Source: Pirellulales bacterium
GTDB lineage: Bacteria; Planctomycetota; Planctomycetia; Pirellulales; JAICIG01
Direction of reading: 5' to 3'
Assembly: GCA_025924495.1 (NCBI GenBank)
Contig: JAICIG010000208.1
Coordinates: 1-13,401, forward strand
Length of the DNA: 13,401 nucleotides
In this document: piece by piece, positions 8,176-13,401 of the stretch
Layout: every line of letters begins with the position of its first letter
Numbering within the stretch: the stretch's first letter is position 1
The notes under the pieces: generated by a model
The model's input: only the letters and a program-made list of their open reading frames with translations
What the model was told of the DNA's origin: nothing
The model's database searches: none
Program-made: the position numbers and the translations under genes

Positions 8176-8991
8176 TCACGTGGCCGCTTGCCAGACGAAG
8201 ATTTCGCCCTTCTGCGAGACGGACAGATCGCCGGAGTAAAGACGATACGTTCCCTGCGCCTGCGTGCCAGGAACATCGATGCCGAATTGCTTTACATACC
8301 TGGCGAAGGCGCCCAGAAACGAAGGGGTTGTCTCGCAGGCAAAAGAAAACGTCGGCATCATTTGCAAGGGCTTCAGCGAGATGATCGTCCCGCGATTCAT
8401 CCATGCTCCGGTGCGAATCTCAGCGCCGCTCAGCAGCGCGATGGTGCCCCCTTTCATCTGCAGGCCGGTGAAGTCGCGCGCCGGGCCGCCCACGATGATC
8501 GTTCCGCGCCGCATCCGCATGCCAACTTCCAAGCCGGCCGACCCGTCGATGATGATCGTGCCGTTTTTCATGCCGGCCAGAGAGCCGCGATACGCAGCGC
8601 CGATCTGACCGCCCGCGTTGCCATGCACGTGGATCAGACCGTTTTTCATTTCGGCCCCAATCCAGTCGCCGGCATCGCCGTGAACTTCGATCCGACCCCC
8701 GGTCATGTAGGCGCCCAGATGCATGCCGACCGACCCGTGCACGGTGATGCTGCCCTTGGACATCGCGCGGCCGACCCAGCGGACCTTTTGCATGGCCCCG
8801 TGAATGATCAGGTCTTCGCTGCGCTCGCCTTCGACGTCAAAGAAGTCGCTCACGGGCAACTGCCGCTTGCCGTGATAAATCGTCAAGGCGCGAATCGCAG
8901 CATTCGATAACTCGGCGATTGCGTCGGGCGACAGGACCTCGGCCTCGAGGGGAACCGTCGGCTGCTCTTTGAGGCGAAAAGTTACGGGCAT
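8176..8991 (-). CDS. fwdC: Formylmethanofuran dehydrogenase subunit C
   Basis: A 271-residue subunit of the formylmethanofuran dehydrogenase/hydrolase complex. It forms a right-handed parallel beta-helix like the C-terminal domain of glutamate synthase and helps anchor FwdA/B and, in methylotrophs, the formyltransferase. The hallmark G-x-x-G-x-x-x-G-x-x-M repeat is visible about five times (GSVGMHLGAYM, GDAGDWIGAEM, GNAGGQIG..., GSAGLEVGMRM, GPARDFTGLQM). I took ATG 8991 because MPVTFRLKEQPTVPLEAEV is the family N-terminus and gives the usual about 270 residues. An in-frame TTG at 9030 would add 13 residues without a ribosome-binding site. It is the last gene of the operon, 106 bases after fwdA. 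In many methylotrophs the formyltransferase fhcD is clustered with fhcC and fhcA; here it is absent. Confidence 0.92.
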   Translation of the reverse strand: MPVTFRLKEQPTVPLEAEVLSPDAIAELSNAAIRALTIYHGKRQLPVSDFFDVEGERSEDLIIHGAMQKVRWVGRAMSKGSITVHGSVGMHLGAYMTGGRIEVHGDAGDWIGAEMKNGLIHVHGNAGGQIGAAYRGSLAGMKNGTIIIDGSAGLEVGMRMRRGTIIVGGPARDFTGLQMKGGTIALLSGAEIRTGAWMNRGTIISLKPLQMMPTFSFACETTPSFLGAFARYVKQFGIDVPGTQAQGTYRLYSGDLSVSQKGEIFVWQAAT

Positions 8992-9097
8992 TGCATTATC
9001 TGAACGGGTGGTTTTCGGCGTATCACTCAATGATGTCGATCGCGGCTTGCCTCTGCGCCCATTGCCGACATGATATCAGCAGCCATAATTCGCTCGC

Positions 9098-10735
9098 TTA
9101 GCCGCCTTTAATGCAGTCGCGCATTTCGGGATGTTCGATGCGCTCGAATTCCACGGGGTAGTTGTCAAACGACATCGTGTAGCAATCTTCGAACAGCGGT
9201 CTCATGAACTCGTCGATGCCCGGCTCGCACTCGGGCTTGACGAGGAACTCGCGCCCTTGCGGCGCTTCGCGAATCTCGCCGTCTTCGAGCACCACCTCGC
9301 CAGCTTTGATGACATATCGGGGATGGCCGAACATCCGCACGATATCGGCGTCTTCTTCGTAGATCACGACGTCTGCATCGCAACCGATGCCGAGATTGCC
9401 CTTCTGGAAGAGTCCGAGCGCTCGCGCCGGACCTGCCGACATCGAGATGGCGATCTCGTACAGCGTGTATTCGCGAGTAATCTCCGGCAAGGTGATCTTG
9501 CCTTTGATTCGGTCGGGCAGCTTCTTGATGTTCTCTTGGCGCACGTCGGCGCACATCAGCAACTGAATGATTTCCGGATAGCGCCAGAAGCAGCCGCCGT
9601 TGGGATGGTCGGTCGAAAGAAAAACCTGCCACGGGTTGTCGATCAGCAGCAGCAGCTCAAGGCCGGCCGCCCACTGCACGGCATTCACCAGGTTGCTCGG
9701 ACGATAGGTGTACGGGACGATGCCGCAGCCCGTTTCGTTTTCGACGTCCAGATTGCCCCATTTGCGGCCGGTCAACTTGTAGAGCAAGTGCTGCCAAGGG
9801 CCGTCGGCCGTGATGGTGACCGTGTCGCCAAACAGCACGGCCCCGGCGTCGGTCGTTACGTTCGGATGCGCATTGAAGTATTCGGCCAGCGCGGCCGTTT
9901 GCGAACACATCGTGTCCCAATCGTCTCCGCCGTAGGCGTGGTACTGCGAGTGCGCGATGTGCGATCGGCGGCCTTCCAGATGCTTCAGCGTGTCGATCGT
10001 CGTCGAGATGTTCCCCGGCGCGCCGAGGTTATTGCAGTGCAAGTGCATAGGGTGCGGCAGACCCAACTCGTCGCAAATCTGGGCGAGTTGCGTGACGATG
10101 GCGCCGGGCGTCAGGCGGTTGTAACCTTCGATCGGCGAGGTGAGCTGCTTGGCGTCTTTGCCCCACTTCCAAGCCGTCACTCCTCCCGGGTTGACCGCCT
10201 TGATGCCATACGACTTGGCCGCCCAGAGGTACCAGGCCACGACCTGCTTGGCGCGCTCGAACTCCCCTTTCTCCAATTGGTCGAGCATGATTTCGTTATT
10301 CGCCATCAGCGTCAACGAAGCCTTGTCGACGATCGGAATGTCAGCCAGCTCCTCATGGGTGTGACGGGCGGAAAGGACCGGTACGGCCGCCTCATTGACC
10401 GTCGTCCAGCCCATGCCGGCGTAGAGATAGCCGGTGGCAAACGTGGTGGGGGCCATACCGCCCAGACCGCTGCGGCGCGACTTGGTGCGGATGAACGCCT
10501 GCGTGCGGCGATGGTCTTCGGGCGTCATGGCGCGCGCGAAGTTAATGGCGCCGCCGGCGACGTGGGTGTGCACGTCCACTCCGCCGGGAAGGACGATCAT
10601 GCCCGAAGCATCGATCGTCCGGCCGCCTTCGATCGACTCGACGAAACGACCATGATCGTCAATGCACAAGTCTTTGATCTGGCCATCGATCCCATTGGCC
10701 GGATCGTAGATTTTTCCGCCTGAAATTCGAAGCAT
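9098..10735 (-). CDS. fwdA: Formylmethanofuran dehydrogenase subunit A (amidohydrolase)
   Basis: A 545-residue amidohydrolase-superfamily subunit that interconverts N-formylmethanofuran and formate plus methanofuran at a binuclear metal site. The expected metal ligands are all visible: HTH at 56-58, Lys179 in GIKAVNPGG (the carboxylated lysine of the family), the HLHCNN histidines (231/233), His262 in RRSHIAHSQYH, and Asp376 in STDHPNGG. The N-terminal ISGGKIYDPANG and the PGGVDVHTHVAGG strand are typical. No part is missing, so it should be active. It sits between fwdB (66-base gap) and fwdC. The ATG at 10735 lacks a clear ribosome-binding site, but MLRISGGKIYDP is the normal family start. 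The bacterial homologue is usually called FhcA and binds a methanofuran analogue. I use fwd because the gene set here includes a FwdD-type subunit. Confidence 0.95.
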   Translation of the reverse strand: MLRISGGKIYDPANGIDGQIKDLCIDDHGRFVESIEGGRTIDASGMIVLPGGVDVHTHVAGGAINFARAMTPEDHRRTQAFIRTKSRRSGLGGMAPTTFATGYLYAGMGWTTVNEAAVPVLSARHTHEELADIPIVDKASLTLMANNEIMLDQLEKGEFERAKQVVAWYLWAAKSYGIKAVNPGGVTAWKWGKDAKQLTSPIEGYNRLTPGAIVTQLAQICDELGLPHPMHLHCNNLGAPGNISTTIDTLKHLEGRRSHIAHSQYHAYGGDDWDTMCSQTAALAEYFNAHPNVTTDAGAVLFGDTVTITADGPWQHLLYKLTGRKWGNLDVENETGCGIVPYTYRPSNLVNAVQWAAGLELLLLIDNPWQVFLSTDHPNGGCFWRYPEIIQLLMCADVRQENIKKLPDRIKGKITLPEITREYTLYEIAISMSAGPARALGLFQKGNLGIGCDADVVIYEEDADIVRMFGHPRYVIKAGEVVLEDGEIREAPQGREFLVKPECEPGIDEFMRPLFEDCYTMSFDNYPVEFERIEHPEMRDCIKGG

Positions 10736-10801
10736 CGATTGCGCTGTACGGGTTTGGCTTGCGATTACATTTGAACAGCCGCGCCGCCATGGCGCCGGGT
10801 T

Positions 10802-12142
10802 TTATACCTGTCTGGCGAGCGTTTGAGGCCGCTTGCCGTCGGGCAGCCAGAACGGCTTCTTGGCGATCGCCTCATTGATTCGCCGCACGACTTCTTCATC
10901 GGTCGGATAAGGCGACTTCAGCGCGGGTTTGAGCGGCATCGGGATCTCGTCCATCCGATAAGCCGTCCCTGGCGCCGCAATTCCCTGCGCGGCCGTGGTG
11001 ATGTGCACGCGAGCCAACTTGCTGGTGTGCGTGATGTGGGGATCGAGCACGATCGTCGGAATCCGCTTCAAATGGTCGATTGCCGGTTGCGGCATCGTGG
11101 CGCCTGGGTCGGCGCCGATGATGAACGCCGCATCGCAGTCGCCCCGCACCAGCACGTCGACCGTCGAGAACTCGCCCGGATTGTAACGCGGATATCCGCG
11201 ATTGAAGGAGATGCCAAACGGATAACCCGTTTGCCAGCGCATGATCACGTCGGCGCCCGTGACGTTGCCGTGTCCGCGCATCGGCATGGCGACGAACTTG
11301 GTGAAGGCGTTCATTTCTGCGGCCAGCGTCAGCAGGGCTGCGCTATTCATGTGCTTGCCGCGGGTCATCGACAGGCCCATGCCAAAGAAGAAGCAGCCGA
11401 ACTTCGCCGCCTTCATGCGAGCGATCAGATCATTGATCGTTTCGCGAGTCAGACCGGTTTCGACAATCCGTTCGTCATCGACATGTTGATCTTTGATGAG
11501 CGCGCGGAGGATCGTAATCAGCTCAAAGTCTTTGCCGGGCCGGACCTGCAGGAAGATGTCGGCGGCTTTGGCGCTTTTCGTTTCGCGAATATCCACCAGC
11601 ACCATCGTGCGATCCTTGCGGCCGCGCGGCAGAAACTTGCTCTTCTGCATAATGGTGTATTTCGTGAAATGGCGAGGATGGCACTCGGCCGGGTTGCCTC
11701 CCCAATACACGATAAAATCTGCCCGCTGCTTGACTTCGCCGAGCGTACACGTGACCTTACCGCCCAACTGGGCGGCGATTTCAGTGGGACCGTGTCACAA
11801 CGAGGTGTGGCTGTCGAGCAAGCCGCCCAACTGGTCGGCCAGCGCCGCGCACTCCTTCTGCGCCTCGCAGGTCGTGTTGCTCATGCCGTAAACCAGTGGC
11901 ATGTTGGCCTGGTGCAGAAAATCAGCGGCCGCTTCGATGGCGTCGTCGAGCGAAGCTTCCACGCCGTCGACAAGGGCGACGGGATACTTCTTTTCGGCCG
12001 TGTGGTTCAAGAACCACGCGGTCCCCAGCACGCAAGCTTTATTCGCCTTGTGAATGCGAACTTCGTCGTGGTGCAATTGGATGTCGTCGCAGACGCAGCC
12101 ACAGAAAGTACAGGTGGCATTATCAATTACTTTAAGGCTCAT
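10802..12142 (-). CDS. fwdB: Formylmethanofuran dehydrogenase subunit B, probable selenoprotein (in-frame TGA at 11797-11795 = Sec116)
   Basis: FwdB carries the Mo/W-bis-pyranopterin site and one [4Fe-4S] cluster of formylmethanofuran dehydrogenase and reduces CO2 to formate or runs the reverse reaction. Read through one TGA, the frame encodes 446 residues, close to archaeal FwdB. Before the TGA: CTFCGCVCDD (Cys11, Cys14, Cys18) and Cys37 form the cluster motif, and residues 83-115 end in DSHTSL. After it: HGPTEIAAQLGGKVTCTLGE, then YWGGNPAECHPRHF and the rest of the domain to TAA 10804-10802. Family members have SHTS-x-Cys-HGP here. The TGA replaces that Cys, which binds Mo/W (Cys118 in Methanothermobacter FwdB; selenocysteine in some methanogens). 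No other stop or frameshift occurs and a SECIS-like hairpin follows. The start ATG 12142 has AGGA 6 bases upstream. The alternative is a recent nonsense mutation or sequencing error giving two fragments (12142-11795 and about 11767-10802). Confidence 0.85.
11751..11798 (-). promoter_or_regulatory. Putative bacterial SECIS element in fwdB
   Basis: Immediately after the in-frame TGA (11797-11795) the minus strand can form a hairpin with arms CCGCCC (11775-11770) and GGGCGG (11765-11760), closed below by a G-U pair, with the four-base apical loop AGUU. The loop begins 25 nt after the TGA and has G at position 2 followed by U. This fits the bacterial SECIS pattern (apical G in the first two loop positions, roughly 16-37 nt from UGA). 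A lower GUGAC/GUCAC helix (11798-11794 with 11755-11751) includes the UGA itself. Codons after the TGA (cac ggt ccc) recall the E. coli fdhF selenocysteine site. Seen in the sequence; function inferred. Confidence 0.6.
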
Positions 12143-12335
12143 GGAGATTCCTAGCGAACATTTGCAGCCGATCCGCCCCGCGATCCAGTGGGCAACAGCA
12201 TGTTGCCGGCAGTTAGCCTGGATCCGACGCGACCACAGCCGCAGGCCCCTGAGCCGCCGAATTATTGACTTAACTCGGTGATGGCTCGTCTCGGCATTCG
12301 GCGTCGTCCGAACCGGACGACGGAACGGTAAACGT
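12143..12335 (-). other. Intergenic spacer before fwdB
   Basis: Within 193 bases I see only the 9-bp hairpin and, at the fwdB end, the AGGA ribosome-binding site. The minus strand offers no open frame of note; an ATG near 12287 stops after about 10 codons. Confidence 0.45.
12302..12322 (-). other. Perfect 9-bp hairpin between the small ORF and fwdB
   Basis: Arms CGTCGTCCG (12302-12310) and CGGACGACG (12314-12322) pair perfectly around a 3-base loop. It lies 13 bases after the stop of the small ORF and 159 bases before fwdB. There is no T-run on either strand, so it is not a standard intrinsic terminator. It could be an mRNA processing or stability element, or a partial attenuator inside the operon. 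Confidence 0.5.
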
Positions 12336-12497
12336 TCAGCCCAAGGCGCGGCCCAAGCAGCTGCCGCGAACTCGCCGAGGCATGAAACGCCCCTCCTCGA
12401 TCTCAGTCCAAGCGGCCAGGTCGGCTGCCTCGGCGTCGAACGAAAAATGAGGGCTCTGAGGGCCGACGATCTGGTCGTTGTTTGGTTCTTGCAACAT
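12336..12497 (-). CDS. Small 53-residue protein in the fwd operon, unknown function
   Basis: An ATG at 12497 opens 53 codons ending in TGA at 12338-12336. AAGGA lies 9 bases upstream and GAGGA directly abuts the ATG. The product has an acidic N-terminal half (QEPNNDQIVGPQSPHFSFD), a central WTEIEEGRFMPRR and a strongly basic, glycine-containing tail RVRGSCLGRALG with one cysteine (Cys47). The composition does not look random, and the tail resembles, from memory, short hypothetical proteins in planctomycetes. It sits on the operon strand between fwdD (103 bases upstream) and fwdB (193 bases downstream). It has no signal peptide or membrane segment. It might be an assembly or accessory peptide for the dehydrogenase, but this rests on position alone. 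Confidence 0.6.
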   Translation of the reverse strand: MLQEPNNDQIVGPQSPHFSFDAEAADLAAWTEIEEGRFMPRRVRGSCLGRALG

Positions 12498-12559
12498 TCC
12501 TCAAATTCCTTAAGACGACCGCCGAACGGCCGTCGGTTCGCATGCTGAATTTCTGAACT

Positions 12560-12606
12560 CTGCCAGCTTCTACATGCTGCCAGTTTCTACGCTCTGCCAG
12601 TTACTG
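12560..12606. repeat. 17-bp tandem repeat at the 3' end of fwdD
   Basis: On the plus strand CTGCCAGCTTCTACATG (12560-12576), CTGCCAGTTTCTACGCT (12577-12593) and a partial CTGCCAGTTACTG (12594-12606) form about 2.7 copies with period 17. A weaker copy may precede them (12543-12559). The array overlaps the last codons of fwdD and extends into the spacer before the small ORF. Confidence 0.7.
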
Positions 12607-12936
12607 CGGCACGACTTCAACTTCCCAACCTTTGGAGGTCGGCATGCCGGTGCCGTTGGTATCGCCCCCCATCAGTTTACATGTTGGCGGGCCGTAAGGT
12701 ACGAAAATCATGCCCACAGGGACCTTCCCGGATTGGCACTTGAACGGGGCTTCGCCGAATTCTGTGCGGATTAAGGCCATCTGCCCTTCGGCGATGCCGA
12801 TTTCCGCCATGTCCTCTGCGGCCATCGTCATCGAATTGGTCAGGGCTTGATACTCTTCCGAGTCTTTTCCGACGTTAATCAACGTTCCCTGCTTCGACGA
12901 ACGCGATGAGTTGAGAATAAATCGTTTGGCTGTCAT
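12601..12936 (-). CDS. fwdD: Formylmethanofuran dehydrogenase subunit D, molybdopterin dinucleotide-binding
   Basis: A 111-residue protein matching FwdD/FmdD, the small subunit that completes the pyranopterin-binding part of the Mo/W site, corresponding to the C-terminal domain of larger molybdopterin oxidoreductases. The N-terminal half (FILNSSRSSKQG, then EDMAEIGIAEGQMALIRT) gives the double-psi barrel start. The C-terminal half has VPVGMIFVPYGPP (72-84), then GGDTNGTGMPTSKG (90-103) and the closing EVEVVPQ, which are the family's cofactor-binding loops. It is the first gene of the operon. ATG 12936 is preceded at once by an in-frame TAA, which fixes it as the earliest start; no Shine-Dalgarno sequence is seen. 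A promoter lies about 40 bases upstream. Note that FwdD is a different protein from the formyltransferase called FhcD in methylotrophs. Its presence indicates a cofactor-loaded enzyme. Confidence 0.88.
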   Translation of the reverse strand: MTAKRFILNSSRSSKQGTLINVGKDSEEYQALTNSMTMAAEDMAEIGIAEGQMALIRTEFGEAPFKCQSGKVPVGMIFVPYGPPTCKLMGGDTNGTGMPTSKGWEVEVVPQ

Positions 12937-12974
12937 GGGTTAGCGCAGCTCAGTCGGAAAGTAGTTCAAGCCTG

Positions 12975-13003
12975 ATTTTAAATCCGGGCGGCGGAATCGG
13001 CAA
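12975..13003 (-). promoter_or_regulatory. Sigma-70-like promoter of the fwd operon
   Basis: On the minus strand TTGCCG (13003-12998) and TAAAAT (12980-12975) are 17 bases apart, matching 4/6 and 5/6 of the -35 and -10 boxes. Transcription would begin near 12968, giving a leader of about 30 bases before fwdD. No operator-like repeat is obvious around it. Confidence 0.6.
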
Positions 13004-13232
13004 CCGGGTACGGTCGAGGCTGGCTTGTTATCGGAGCAAGGGCAACCAGGCAGCCAATTCCTTCGGGTAGTGTGCTCACGGGGCGTCGGAAGAGAGGATT
13101 GGCCTTCAATCCCGCCCCTCAAGCGTCGATCTTCAAGCTCGCCAATGGCCATACCTGCCTCGGCAAACTCGGGCATCGAATGGCGCCTTTAACCCGGATT
13201 ATTCACCAGCCCTCGCGCTAGGCTGATGGAGT

Positions 13233-13279
13233 GCGCCAACACTAACCCGAAGCGCCAGTGGTGGTGTTGCGCGTTTTTT
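13233..13279 (+). terminator. Intrinsic-terminator-like hairpin with T-run
   Basis: GCGCCAACAC (13233-13242) pairs with GTGTTGCGC (13264-13272) with one bulged C, and an inner CACT/AGTG pairing is possible. A run of six T follows (13274-13279), so it is oriented for plus-strand transcription. No plus-strand gene precedes it in the window, so it may be a relic or part of an interspersed repeat. Confidence 0.5.
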
Positions 13280-13312
13280 GAGTGCAGGCGGCGAGAAGTG
13301 ATATTGGGAAAA

Positions 13313-13378
13313 ATGGCGAGACTCCTCACAACGACCAGATCATTGACATCTCTCCAGCCGAGGAAGGAGCCTCGCCAT
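13313..13378. repeat. Inverted repeat enclosing a ribosome-binding site
   Basis: ATGGCGAGACTCCT (13313-13326) and AGGAGCCTCGCCAT (13365-13378) are inverted with 13 of 14 bases matching, 38 bases apart. The right arm contains the GGAG and the first two bases of the ATG at 13377. Confidence 0.7.
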
Positions 13379-13401
13379 GGTCATGGTCGCCGATTTGATG
13401 C
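13377..13401 (+). CDS. Probable start of a gene running off the right edge
   Basis: ATG 13377 has AGGAAGGAG (13361-13369) 7 bases upstream, a strong ribosome-binding site. The eight visible codons read MVMVADLM, too few to identify. A competing frame from ATG 13313 is also open to the edge but has a poorer ribosome-binding site. Confidence 0.4.

Larger units (their letters stand above)
12937..13376. other. Intergenic region upstream of the fwd operon
   Basis: This stretch holds the fwd promoter, a terminator-like hairpin and an inverted repeat (listed separately). A 78-codon minus-strand frame (13176-12940) covers the promoter, lacks a ribosome-binding site and has no recognisable pattern, so I do not call it a gene. 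The segment ACTAACCCGAAGCGCCAG (about 13241-13258) recalls repeats scattered between genes in planctomycete genomes; this is from memory. Confidence 0.5.

Noticed and set aside
9131..10723. 530-codon plus-strand open frame opposite fwdA
   Set aside because: It mirrors fwdA codon by codon, is rich in Arg/Val/Asp/His without motifs, and fwdA is clearly the real gene.
10802..12142. fwdB as a frameshifted pseudogene or two separate genes
   Set aside because: Both parts are in the same frame with only nine codons between the TGA and the next possible start (TTG at 11767), those codons encode family sequence (HGPTEIAAQ), and no other damage is present. A point error remains possible and is noted in the entry.
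10823..12154. 443-codon plus-strand open frame opposite fwdB
   Set aside because: Antisense shadow in high-GC DNA; the fwdB translation has recognisable family motifs throughout while this one does not.
12940..13176. 78-codon minus-strand open frame upstream of fwdD
   Set aside because: No ribosome-binding site, no recognisable pattern, and it overlaps the likely fwd promoter and transcription start.

Overview
The window looks like chromosomal DNA from a planctomycete, probably a Pirellulales or Gemmata-type bacterium. Four things suggest this: high but not extreme GC; a formylmethanofuran dehydrogenase (Fwd/Fhc) gene set, part of the tetrahydromethanopterin-linked C1 pathway known in planctomycetes and methylotrophs; a very large secreted TPR protein whose C-terminal domain resembles a domain I recall from secreted planctomycete proteins; and many genes without a Shine-Dalgarno sequence. 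This is a reading by eye, with no database search.

Left part (1-4321): a truncated FtsX/MacB-type ABC permease on the minus strand, divergent from a plus-strand pyruvoyl-dependent arginine decarboxylase. These are followed by a minus-strand pair, a rhomboid protease and a secreted alpha/beta-hydrolase, probably transcribed together from a recognisable sigma-70-like promoter at 4371-4399.

Middle (4623-8147): one 1174-residue exported protein with an SH3-like N-terminus, about 20 TPR units and a duplicated C-terminal domain. Three exact-length 201-bp units within the TPR array indicate a tandem amplification.

Right part (8176-12936, all minus strand): a formylmethanofuran dehydrogenase operon in the order fwdD - small 53-residue ORF - fwdB - fwdA - fwdC, with a good promoter (TTGCCG-N17-TAAAAT) upstream of fwdD. 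The key observation is that fwdB is interrupted by a single in-frame TGA exactly where the family has the cysteine (selenocysteine in some methanogens) that binds Mo/W. Coding continues in the same frame on both sides. A hairpin resembling a bacterial SECIS, with a G-U-containing apical loop, lies 25 nt after the TGA. I therefore read fwdB as one 446-residue selenoprotein, not a broken gene. With the intact Fe-S cysteines in FwdB, the intact metal-site residues in FwdA and the molybdopterin-binding FwdD subunit, this suggests a redox-active Mo/W formylmethanofuran dehydrogenase in a bacterium, unlike the cofactor-free hydrolase FhcABCD of methylotrophs. No formyltransferase (ftr/fhcD) or ferredoxin subunit gene lies in the window.

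Right edge (12937-13401): intergenic DNA with a terminator-like hairpin, an inverted repeat, and a probable plus-strand gene start at 13377 whose ribosome-binding site lies inside the inverted repeat.
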